The position numbers and the translations under genes were made by a program. A stretch of DNA of 25,647 nt from Streptomyces californicus. Its GTDB lineage: Bacteria > Actinomycetota > Actinomycetes > Streptomycetales > Streptomycetaceae. Where the stretch lies: the NCBI RefSeq assembly GCF_000717645.1, contig NZ_JNZZ01000045.1, positions 1 to 25,647 on the forward strand. Reading direction: 5' to 3'. The notes under the pieces are model-generated. The model saw only the letters and a program-made list of their open reading frames with translations, was not told the DNA's origin and ran no database searches. Below, piece by piece: positions 13,456-21,273 of the stretch. Within the stretch, counting starts at the first letter, position 1, and each line of letters opens with the position of its first letter.

Positions 13456-16377
13456 ATGCGAGCCACTTCGCCGGTCATCGTCGGGCGGGACGAGGAGATC
13501 GGACTCCTGAGCAGCGCCCTGGACGCCGTACGACGGCGTTCGGGGCGCGCGCTGTTCCTCCTGGGGGACGCGGGCATCGGCAAGTCCCGGCTGGTGGGCG
13601 AGTGCGCCTACCGGGCCTACGGGCTGGGGATGCCGGTGCTGCGCGGCCGGGCCACCTCGACCGGCCTCGTCGTCCCGTTCCGCCCGCTGGCCGAGGCGCT
13701 GGCGTCCCGGTTCCGGGCGGCGGGCACCCCCACCGACCCCGAGCTGGCGCCGTACCACCCGGCGCTGGCCAGGCTGGTCCCGGAGTGGCGGCGGGACGGC
13801 TCCCCCGGCTATCCGGAGACGGTCGTGGAGCTGGCCGAGGCGCTGCTGCGGCTGCTCTCCGTGCTGGGCAGGGAGGCGGGCTGCGCGATCCTGCTGGAGG
13901 ACCTGCACGACTGCGACACCGAGACCATCACGGTCGTCGAGTACGTCATCGACAACCTGGCCGACCTGCCGATCCTGTTCCTGGGCACCCTGCGCCCAGA
14001 ACCGGGCGCCGCCCTCGACCTCGTACGCTCCGCCGAGCGCCGGCAGACCGCGGCCGTACGGGAGATGGGGCCGCTCCACGACGCGCAGGTGCGGGTGCTG
14101 ACGGGCGCGTGCCTGGAGGCGCGGCCCGAGGAGATCCCCGAGCCGGTCCACCGGAAGCTGGCCGAACGCGCTGCGGGTAACCCGTACTTGCTGGAGGTGC
14201 TGCTGGCCGACCTGCTCGACACGGGCCGGCTGCGGCGTACGGACGACGGCTGGGAGGCGGTGGAGCAGGAGGGCGGCCAGATCCCCTCGGGCATCGTACG
14301 GAGCTGGGCGCGCAGGCTGGAGCGGCTGGACGAGCCCGTACGGGACCTCTTACTGGCGGCGGCCACCCTGGGCAGCCAGTTCTCGGTGGCCGTGCTGCAG
14401 ACCGTCACCGGCTTCGAGGACCGGGCCCTGTTCACGCATCTGCGGTCGGCGGTGGAGGCCGGGGTCATCGCGCCGGACGGCGCGGCCCCCGACCGCTACA
14501 CCTTCCGGCACTCGCTCACCGCCGAGGCCCTGATCTCCTCGCTCGCCCCGGCCGAGCGCGCGTCCCTGGCCCGTCGCGCCGCCGGGGCCATCGAGCACTC
14601 CGGGCAGCCGCTGGACGAGGACGGGCGGCAGCTCGTCGCCACGCTGCAACTGGCCGCGGGCAACCGGGCGGCCGCGGCCGGACAGTTCGCGGAGGCGGGA
14701 AGACGGATGCTCGCTTCGGGGGCGCACGGCTCCGCCGTGGTGCTGCTGGAGCGGGCGCACCCGCTGGCCGCCGAGCGGGACCGGGCCGCCGTCGCCGAGT
14801 CGCTGGCGGTCGCCCGGGCCGAGGGCGGCGACCTGGACGGCGCGCTGGCGCTGGCGGACGCGCTGCCGCCCGTTCCGGCGCGGTCCGAGGACGCCTCCCG
14901 GCGCGGCCGCACCCATGTCGAGCTGGCCTGGGCGGCGGTCATGGCCGAGCGCCCCGCCGACGCCGCCCGCCAGGCCGCCGTGGCCCGCGATCTGCTCGGC
15001 CCGTCGCCGCTGCCCGGCCCGCAGGCGGCGCTCGCCGTGGTCGACGGGCATCTGGCGCTGCTCCCCGGCCACGGGCGGGCGGACCGCGATCCGGTGGGGG
15101 CCGGGCGGGCCGTCCAGCGGGCCGCCGAGACCGCCGAGGCCGAGGGGCTGCCGCACGTCGCCTGTCAGGGATGGCAGTTGCTGGCGCTGCTGCGGCGCGA
15201 GGAGGGGTTCGACGCCGCCGACGCGGCGCTGGAGCGGATGCTGTCGATCTCCACCGAACACGCCCTGCCCGTCTGGCGGGTGGAGGCGCTGGTCCGGCTG
15301 GGCGCGAACGCCTTCATGCGGACCGGGGACGCCTCCCGGCTGCTGTCCGCCCGCGCGGCGGCCACCGATCTGGGGGCACTGCGGCTGACCCGTACGGTCG
15401 ACGGGCTGCTCGCGATGAACGCCGTGCTGTGCGCGCGGTGGGAGGAGGCGCGGGAGATCGTCGACCGTTCGGCGGAGTCCAGCGCCCGGGTCGGTGATCT
15501 GTCCACCCACCGCTATCTGCTGCTGGCGGGGGCGACGATGGCCGCGCACCGGGGGCGGCGGCGGGAGATGGACCGGGCGCTGGCCGCGTTCCGGCGGGCC
15601 GGGGGCGAGAAGTCGCTGCTGGTGCCGTTGCGGTCGGGGCTGTGCCGGGGGTTCGAGGCCCTGCTGGAGGAGGACCGGGAGCGGGCCTCGGCGAGCCTGG
15701 ACGAGGCGCTGGCCTGGGAGGCGGACCAGCCGAGCTACTACTACCTGAGCGGCCGGTACGGGCTGCGCCCGCTGCTGCGGGTCCTGGCGGGCGCGGCGGA
15801 CCGGGCGGAACTGGCGGAGGCGCGGTTGGCCCCCGGGGGCTGCCTCGCCTGGAACCGGCAGTTCCTGGAGCTGGCCGACGCGGTGCTGCGGGGCCGGGAG
15901 GGGGACGCGGCCGGGGCGGCCCGGCTGATGGCGTCCTTCGACGCGCTGTCCGCCCCCTTCCCGGTCGCCCGCCATCTGGGCCTGCGGCTGGCGGCGGAAC
16001 CGGCGCGCGCGGACGGGTGGGGCGATCCGGTGGCGTGGCTGCGGACCGCCGAGGAGTTCTTCTACGGGGCCGGGGTGCAGCCGGTCGCCTCGGCGTGCCG
16101 GGCGGCGCTGCGGCAGGCCGGGGCGAGCGTGGGCCAGCACCGGGGCGGCTGGGACCGGATTCCGTCGCCGCTGCGGACCAGCGGGGTGACGCCGCGCGAG
16201 TACGAGGTGTTCGTACTGCTCCCGGAACGGCCCGGGAACCAGCAGATCGCCCGGCGGCTCTCCATCTCGCCGCGCACGGTGGAGAAGCACATGGCCAGTC
16301 TGCTCAGCAAGACGGGGCGCGCGGACCGGGCGGCGCTGTGCGAGTTCGCCGCCGAATGCGCGGCCGAACCGGCCTGA
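13456..16377 (+). CDS. LAL-type LuxR-family ATPase regulator with a TTA codon
   Basis: The 973-aa protein has the large-ATP-binding LuxR architecture. The N-terminus carries Walker A GDAGIGKS (residues 37-44) and Walker B AILLEDLHDCD (about 144-154), followed by a STAND-type AAA domain (RKLAERAAGNPYLLEVLLADLL). A long helical TPR-like middle follows, then a C-terminal LuxR helix-turn-helix (about 912-963): LTPREYEVF-like VTPREYEVFVLL, QQIARRLSISPRTVEKHMASLLSKTG. Such proteins activate secondary-metabolite clusters. Codon 299 (14350-14352) is TTA, the leucine codon read by the bldA tRNA, which would tie expression to late growth. It is likely the top regulator of the cluster, acting on lanM, the SARP or both (inference). 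The start is ATG 13456, with a -10 box immediately upstream. Confidence 0.9.
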   Translation: MRATSPVIVGRDEEIGLLSSALDAVRRRSGRALFLLGDAGIGKSRLVGECAYRAYGLGMPVLRGRATSTGLVVPFRPLAEALASRFRAAGTPTDPELAPYHPALARLVPEWRRDGSPGYPETVVELAEALLRLLSVLGREAGCAILLEDLHDCDTETITVVEYVIDNLADLPILFLGTLRPEPGAALDLVRSAERRQTAAVREMGPLHDAQVRVLTGACLEARPEEIPEPVHRKLAERAAGNPYLLEVLLADLLDTGRLRRTDDGWEAVEQEGGQIPSGIVRSWARRLERLDEPVRDLLLAAATLGSQFSVAVLQTVTGFEDRALFTHLRSAVEAGVIAPDGAAPDRYTFRHSLTAEALISSLAPAERASLARRAAGAIEHSGQPLDEDGRQLVATLQLAAGNRAAAAGQFAEAGRRMLASGAHGSAVVLLERAHPLAAERDRAAVAESLAVARAEGGDLDGALALADALPPVPARSEDASRRGRTHVELAWAAVMAERPADAARQAAVARDLLGPSPLPGPQAALAVVDGHLALLPGHGRADRDPVGAGRAVQRAAETAEAEGLPHVACQGWQLLALLRREEGFDAADAALERMLSISTEHALPVWRVEALVRLGANAFMRTGDASRLLSARAAATDLGALRLTRTVDGLLAMNAVLCARWEEAREIVDRSAESSARVGDLSTHRYLLLAGATMAAHRGRRREMDRALAAFRRAGGEKSLLVPLRSGLCRGFEALLEEDRERASASLDEALAWEADQPSYYYLSGRYGLRPLLRVLAGAADRAELAEARLAPGGCLAWNRQFLELADAVLRGREGDAAGAARLMASFDALSAPFPVARHLGLRLAAEPARADGWGDPVAWLRTAEEFFYGAGVQPVASACRAALRQAGASVGQHRGGWDRIPSPLRTSGVTPREYEVFVLLPERPGNQQIARRLSISPRTVEKHMASLLSKTGRADRAALCEFAAECAAEPA

Positions 16378-16405
16378 GGGGCAGGTGGGGCGCCGGTGGC
16401 GTCCC

Positions 16406-16436
16406 GTATGGGGGCACGGCCCGGCGGTATGGGGGC
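16406..16436. promoter_or_regulatory. Direct repeat GTATGGGGGC upstream of the SARP gene
   Basis: Two identical decamers GTATGGGGGC lie at 16406-16415 and 16427-16436, with 21-bp spacing, in the 196-bp gap before the SARP gene. Further G-rich relatives (ATGCGGGTGGCGCC at 16471 and a GATGTGCGGGGGTG at 16488) follow. ATGGGGGC also forms half of the palindrome upstream of lanM. The repeats are good candidates for a cluster-specific activator site. Confidence 0.5.
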
Positions 16437-16573
16437 GCCGGGCGGTTTCGGTCGGGTACGCGGACGGAAAATGCGGGTGGCGCCCCGATGTGCGGGGGTG
16501 GGGTGCGGCCGGACGATCGGGATGTGCGTACGGCCCTGACCGCCGCCCGTCCCCCCAGCCCGGAGGCCCGTCG

Positions 16574-18421
16574 ATGTCCCGACCTCCCGTCCGTACCGCT
16601 TCCCCCGGTGCGATGCGCTTCTCCCTCCTCGGCCCGCTGACCGCCCGGATCGACGGCCGTGAGGTGCCGCTCGGTCCGCGCAAGCAGCGCCTCGTCCTGG
16701 CCACTTTGCTGGCCCGGCCCAACACCCCTGTCCCGGTGGATGTGTTGACCGATGTCGTGTGGCCGGACGATCCGCCGCGCACCGCCCGGAAGAACCTCCA
16801 GGTGTACGTGAGCGCCGCCCGGGCGCTCATCGGGCCCGCCGGGAGCGACGGCCGCGAGCGGGTGGTGCACGGCTGCGGGGGCTACCTCCTGCGCGTCGCG
16901 GAGGGCGAGTTGGACACCCTGCGCTTCGGGGCGCTGGCCCGTGCGGGGCGGGAGGCGGCCGAGCGGGGCGATCTGCCGGGCGCGGCCCGCCTGCTGCGTC
17001 AGGCGCTGGACCTGTGGGAGGGGCCGCCGCTCAACGACCTGCGGGACTCCGCCGGGGTGGCCGAGGAGGCGGGCCGTCTCGAGGCCCGCTGCCTGACGGT
17101 GTTCGAGGACTGGGCGGAGGCCGAGATCGAGCTGGGCCGGGCGGCCGTCGCGGTGGACGGGCTGCGGGACCTGGTCGAGCGCCATCCGCTGCGGGAGCGG
17201 CTGCGGGCCGCCTGGATGAACTCCCTTCACCAGTCGGGCCGGCAGGCCGAGGCGCTGGCCGTGTACGACGACTACCGGCAGTTGATGGCACGGGAGTTGG
17301 GCCTGGAGCCGAGTCCGGCGATGACGGCGCTCTACCGGGCGATGCTCGGCCGGGGCCGGGAGGCGCGGCGGCCCGCCGCCCCGGAGCGGCCGGGCCCGGT
17401 GGTACTGCCCGCAGGGCCCGGGGCGTTCGCGGGCTTCCGTGACGAACTGCGCGATCTGCTGGCCGTGTTGGGTGGAGGCGAGGAGCGGGCGGTGGTCGTC
17501 TCGGGCCCCGCCGGGGCGGGCAAGTCCGCGCTGGCGGTCCGGGCCGCGCGTCTGCTGGCCGACCGCTTCCCGGGCGGCCGCGTCCTGGTCCGGGTGCGCG
17601 GGGAGGACGGTACGGCCCGCGACCGGGCGGACGTCCTCGCCGAGGCGGTGCGGCTGTGCGGGGCCGCGGGTACGGCGGCCGGCGGTCCGGACGCGGCACG
17701 GGCGGACGGGCCCGCCGCGTCGGCCGACGCCCTCGCGGACGTCTGGCAGGCGTGGCTGGCCCGCCGCCGGGCGCTGATCGTCCTGGACGACGTCCCGGAC
17801 GAGGCGTCCGTACGGGGGCTGCTGCCCCGGTCGGGTGCGTGTTCCGTGCTGGTCACGGCGCGCGGGCAGTTGCCCGGACTCGCCCCCGTGCACCGGATCG
17901 CGTTGCCCGCGCTGGCGGACGGGGAGGCGCTGGAGCTGCTGGGGAAGCTGATCGGGGCCGGGCGGCTGCGGACGGACCCGGCGGCGGCGCTGCGGATCGT
18001 CCGGGCGTGCGGCGGGCTGCCGCTGGCGGTCGAGGTGAGCGGGATGCGGCTGGCGGTGCTGCGGCACCTGCCCCTGGCGGAGTACGCGGACCGGCTCGAC
18101 GACCCCGCGGGCGCGCTGGACGAGCTGGTCGCCGGGGACGTCTCCGTACGGCGCCGGATCGCGTCCGGCTGGCAGGACCTCGCGGACGGCGACCGGCGGG
18201 TGCTCGCACGGCTGGCGGAGCTGGTGGACGACGGGGGCTTCACCCTGGACCGGGCCGCGGCGGCGCTGGACTGCGGGGAGCGGGCGGCGATCCGGGCCGT
18301 GGAGTCGCTGATCGACGCGGGGGCGGTGACGTCGCCCGCCGGCGAGGTCACCGCCCATGCCGCGCTGTACGAAGTACCGCGCCTGCTCGGCCTGTTCGCC
18401 CGCGACCGCGAGGGCGTGTGA
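16574..18421 (+). CDS. SARP/BTAD-type regulator with P-loop domain
   Basis: ATG 16574 has GGAGG 7 nt upstream, giving 615 aa; an internal Met at residue 14 (MRFSLLGPL) is the family's usual first residue. Residues 14-105 are the OmpR-like winged helix of SARPs (LLGPLTARIDGREVPLGPRKQRLVLATLL, VDVLTDVVWPDDPPRTARKNLQVYVSAARAL). Residues about 108-255 are the BTAD helical domain (RLLRQALDLWEGPPLNDL, HPLRERLRAAWMNSLHQSGRQAEALAVYDDYRQLMARELGLEPSP). A NB-ARC-like ATPase follows, with SGPAGAGKSAL (about 311), ALIVLDDVPD and CGGLPLAV. No C-terminal TPR block is present, so this is a mid-sized SARP. It probably binds direct repeats overlapping -35 regions of cluster promoters; candidate sites are at 23149 and 16406. 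Confidence 0.9.
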   Translation: MSRPPVRTASPGAMRFSLLGPLTARIDGREVPLGPRKQRLVLATLLARPNTPVPVDVLTDVVWPDDPPRTARKNLQVYVSAARALIGPAGSDGRERVVHGCGGYLLRVAEGELDTLRFGALARAGREAAERGDLPGAARLLRQALDLWEGPPLNDLRDSAGVAEEAGRLEARCLTVFEDWAEAEIELGRAAVAVDGLRDLVERHPLRERLRAAWMNSLHQSGRQAEALAVYDDYRQLMARELGLEPSPAMTALYRAMLGRGREARRPAAPERPGPVVLPAGPGAFAGFRDELRDLLAVLGGGEERAVVVSGPAGAGKSALAVRAARLLADRFPGGRVLVRVRGEDGTARDRADVLAEAVRLCGAAGTAAGGPDAARADGPAASADALADVWQAWLARRRALIVLDDVPDEASVRGLLPRSGACSVLVTARGQLPGLAPVHRIALPALADGEALELLGKLIGAGRLRTDPAAALRIVRACGGLPLAVEVSGMRLAVLRHLPLAEYADRLDDPAGALDELVAGDVSVRRRIASGWQDLADGDRRVLARLAELVDDGGFTLDRAAAALDCGERAAIRAVESLIDAGAVTSPAGEVTAHAALYEVPRLLGLFARDREGV

Positions 18422-18434
18422 GGGGCGCGGTCCT

Positions 18435-18481
18435 GCGGGGAGGGGCCCCGGAGCCGTGACGGCTCCGGGGCCCCTCCCCGC
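18435..18481. terminator. 22-bp-stem bidirectional terminator
   Basis: Bases 18435-18456 and 18460-18481 form a perfect 22-bp stem with a TGA loop. It lies between the stop codons of two converging genes, SARP (+, ends 18421) and LanKC (-, ends 18491). No T-tract is present, which is common for streptomycete terminators. Confidence 0.85.
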
Positions 18482-18490
18482 TGCGGTCGC

Positions 18491-21262
18491 TCAGCCCAGG
18501 GTGAGCAGTTCCAGCAGGGCGGTCGCCCCGCCACCGCCTTCGCCCGCCCCGGGGGCCCGGCCCGCCCCGCGTGTCTTGCCCGGGCCGGGAACCCCGCTCG
18601 CCTTGTCCGCCCCGCGCGCTCCGCCGGAACCGCGCGTCCCGTCGGAACCGCGCGTCCCGTCGGAACCGCGCGTCCCGTCGGCGTCCCGCGCCCTGTCGAC
18701 GCCCCGCGCCCCTTCCGTACCGCCGGAGAGGAAGTGCAGGGACAGCAGCAGCCCCGCCGCGCCGGTGGCCAGGTCGGCGGAGCAGCGCATCAGCCCCGCC
18801 CCCGGGACGAGCAGCCGGTCCTCGTCGGCGACCAGGTGCCAGGACAGGTTGCGTACGGAGGCCAGGACCCCGGGCGCCGTACAGCCGTCCGGCGACAGCG
18901 CGCCCGCCGCGGCCACGAGCCCCGCCCGGCCGGTGAACAGGCCCGGCTCACGGACGAATTCGAAGGAGCAGCCCCGGACCACGCCGGGCAGCAGAGCGGC
19001 GAGCCCCGGGTCGGCGCGACGGGCCAGATAGGCCCCGGCCACCAGGGCGAAGCCGCCGCTCCCCTGGTCCAGGTAGAGGTAGTGCCGCCGCCCGTCCTTC
19101 ACCTGGACGGTGCCGTCCGGCATGGTCACGCAATGGGCCGCCTCCGCCTCCAGCGCCCTGCCCGCCGCCGCGAGGAACTGGTCGTCGCCGGTCAGGGCGT
19201 GCAGTTCGAGGTGGAGCAGGGCCGCACCGCTCAGCCCCCGCAGCAGCCCCGCCGACGCGGGCGCGCGCAGCCCCGGCACCGACGCGCCCCGCACCAGCCG
19301 GTCCAGGTCGTGGGCGGTGCGCGCGGCGGCGTCGAGGAGGTCGTGGTCGATCTTGGCGTCGGGCGGCCCGTCCTCCGCGCGGTCCGGCCGGGCCAGGCGC
19401 AGCGCGGCGAGCGCGATGCCCGCGCGGCCGCTCAGCAGGTCGGTCGAGGCCGGCGGGGGTGCGGCGGCGGACCGTTCGTAGAGCTCCCGGCCCTCCTCCC
19501 GGCGGCCGAGCGCGGACAGCACCACCGCCGTGCCCGGCAGCCCGCCGTAGAGGCCGCCCGGCGCTGCGGGGTCCCGTCGGCGGGCCGTGTCGGCGAGCCA
19601 GTCGGTCCAGGCGGGCGGCACGGGGGCCCCGGTGCGGTGCAGGGCGAGGAGGACCCCGGCCGCCCCGTGCGCGACGTCGCTCCCGCCGGTCGAGAAGACC
19701 TCGGGGTCCCCGGGGAAGAGGCGGTCGGTGCGCTCGGGCGTGGCCCCCGCGTGGATGCCCCGCACCAGCCGGTCCCGCAGCCCGGCCCAGTCCGGCTCGG
19801 GGCCGTCGAGCAGCGCGGCGGTCTCCTCCTCGTGGCCGGCGGCGCTCTCGGCGGCGCGCAGGGCGGCGGGCCTGCGCGGTCCCGCTCCGGCGTCGAGGCC
19901 GTATCTGCGGCGGGCCCACCGTTCCAGGGTCAGGGCCTTGGCCCGGTCGTGTCCCGCCATCTCCATGATGGGCATCAGCATGTAGAGCCAGGTCGCCCAG
20001 AGCGCGTAGTCGTCGGCCTCGGCGCCGGCGGTCCCGGGGGGCGGCTGGAGCCCCGGGGCGCCCGCCACCGGGGTGTCCCGGTCGTCGAGGTCCGTGGCGT
20101 ACTCGAAGTCGATCAGGGCCACGCGGCCGTCGGGGCGGATGATGATGTTGGAGGGGTGGAGGTCGCCGAAGCGCAGACCACGCGCGTGGACGGCGGCCAG
20201 CGCCTCGGTCAGCCGCTCGGTCACCGACGCCACCCAGTCGGTGTACAGGGCGAGTTCGGCATCCGTCCCGGAGGTGTGCAGCAGGGCGAAGCGGCCGACG
20301 ATCTCCTCCAGGAGGGTGGTCCCCTCGATGTGCTCCTCGATCAGGAAGTGGTGCTCCCACACGGTCCGTACGCCGTACACCTCGGGAACGCAGTCCAGCC
20401 CGGCCAGCGCGGTCAGGGCCCGGTGCTCGCGGTGCAGCCGCGTCACCGCGTCGTCGCCCGCCTCGTCCAGCCCGCTGTGCGGCCGGGCCTCCCGGAGCAC
20501 CACCCGGTGGCCGGTCTCCCGGTGCCGGGCGAGGTAGATGCCGCCCGCGTTGGAGAACTGGAGGGCCTTGGAGACGACGTAGGGGAAGCCGGCGTCCGCG
20601 GCGGCGGCACGGGCCGCCAGGTGCGGGCGCAGCGCGTCGGGCACGGTGACCCACGGCGGCACCCGGAAGACCACCCCGCGCTCGTCGGGGACCAGTTCGC
20701 CCGAGGGGTGGCGCAGGGCCAGGACCCGTTCGCCGTGCTCGTCGAGGCACCAGCGGGAGACGAACGCCCCGTACCGCACGTACACCGGGGCGTCGCCGAT
20801 CCGCAGGTCGCTGAGGATGTACGGGCCGCGGCGGCCGGTGAGGGCGCGGGTCAGCTCGTCCAGCACCCGCAGGAAGACGGTCTCGTCCGGTGGGTAGAGC
20901 GTGATGAACTTCCCCGCGCCCGTACGGGCCATGTACTTGCCGGACATCAGCAGGAGCGCCCGCTCGCTGCGGAGGAACTTGAACGGCACCCCGTGGGCCC
21001 GGCAGACGGCGGCGGTGTCGGCGAGGGTCCGCTCGGCCTCCTCCGGGACGGTGGAGACGTGGATCTTCCAGCCCTGCCCGGCGGGTTCGCCGTTCTCGGG
21101 GAGCAGGGAGGTCCACAGGCCGCCCGCGATCCGGCGCCAGCCCTCGGGCGGCGGGTCGGAGTCCAGCGGATAGCGGGCGTCCGCGTCCCGGAGCCGGGCG
21201 GGGGTCTCGTAGTACGTGCGGTCGGCGAGGCAGTAGAGCTGGGTCTGGTGGAGACCGGGCAC
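18491..21262 (-). CDS. lanKC: Class III lanthipeptide synthetase (LanKC)
   Basis: GTG 21262 follows GAGGAGG by 6 nt, giving 923 aa. Three domains are seen. The lyase (about 1-210) has FKFLRSERALLLMSGKYMARTGAGKFITLYP. The Ser/Thr-kinase-like domain (about 220-500) has HRVVLREARPHSG, HARGLRFGDLHPSNII (catalytic Asp about 367) and ALIDFEYATD (metal Asp about 385). The LanC-like cyclase (about 560-910) has GLYGGLPGTAVVL, DLLSGRAGIALAAL, LDQGSGGFALVAGAYL and DLATGAAGLLLSLH, but none of the WC and CHG zinc ligands. That places it in class III, not class IV. The glycine-loop region reads VVLREARP; alignment is needed to say which residue acts as the ATP-binding Lys. A 55-residue Gly/Arg/Asp repeat splits the last cyclase helix from the terminal LLELLTLG. 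It is the last gene after the MFS gene (11-bp gap). Confidence 0.92.
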   Translation of the reverse strand: MPGLHQTQLYCLADRTYYETPARLRDADARYPLDSDPPPEGWRRIAGGLWTSLLPENGEPAGQGWKIHVSTVPEEAERTLADTAAVCRAHGVPFKFLRSERALLLMSGKYMARTGAGKFITLYPPDETVFLRVLDELTRALTGRRGPYILSDLRIGDAPVYVRYGAFVSRWCLDEHGERVLALRHPSGELVPDERGVVFRVPPWVTVPDALRPHLAARAAAADAGFPYVVSKALQFSNAGGIYLARHRETGHRVVLREARPHSGLDEAGDDAVTRLHREHRALTALAGLDCVPEVYGVRTVWEHHFLIEEHIEGTTLLEEIVGRFALLHTSGTDAELALYTDWVASVTERLTEALAAVHARGLRFGDLHPSNIIIRPDGRVALIDFEYATDLDDRDTPVAGAPGLQPPPGTAGAEADDYALWATWLYMLMPIMEMAGHDRAKALTLERWARRRYGLDAGAGPRRPAALRAAESAAGHEEETAALLDGPEPDWAGLRDRLVRGIHAGATPERTDRLFPGDPEVFSTGGSDVAHGAAGVLLALHRTGAPVPPAWTDWLADTARRRDPAAPGGLYGGLPGTAVVLSALGRREEGRELYERSAAAPPPASTDLLSGRAGIALAALRLARPDRAEDGPPDAKIDHDLLDAAARTAHDLDRLVRGASVPGLRAPASAGLLRGLSGAALLHLELHALTGDDQFLAAAGRALEAEAAHCVTMPDGTVQVKDGRRHYLYLDQGSGGFALVAGAYLARRADPGLAALLPGVVRGCSFEFVREPGLFTGRAGLVAAAGALSPDGCTAPGVLASVRNLSWHLVADEDRLLVPGAGLMRCSADLATGAAGLLLSLHFLSGGTEGARGVDRARDADGTRGSDGTRGSDGTRGSGGARGADKASGVPGPGKTRGAGRAPGAGEGGGGATALLELLTLG
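18625..18678. repeat. Three perfect 18-bp tandem repeats inside lanKC
   Basis: The 18-bp unit CGGAACCGCGCGTCCCGT is repeated three times without a mismatch, with degenerate copies on both sides. On the coding (minus) strand it encodes GTRGSD-type hexapeptides in the C-terminal low-complexity insert of LanKC. The unit is a multiple of three, so copy-number change would keep the frame. Confidence 0.9.
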
Positions 21263-21273
21263 GGGGTTCCTCC

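Noticed and set aside
18625..18678. Possible CRISPR-like array
   Set aside because: The 18-bp units are contiguous without spacers, in frame inside a coding sequence. No CRISPR array or cas gene is present in the window.
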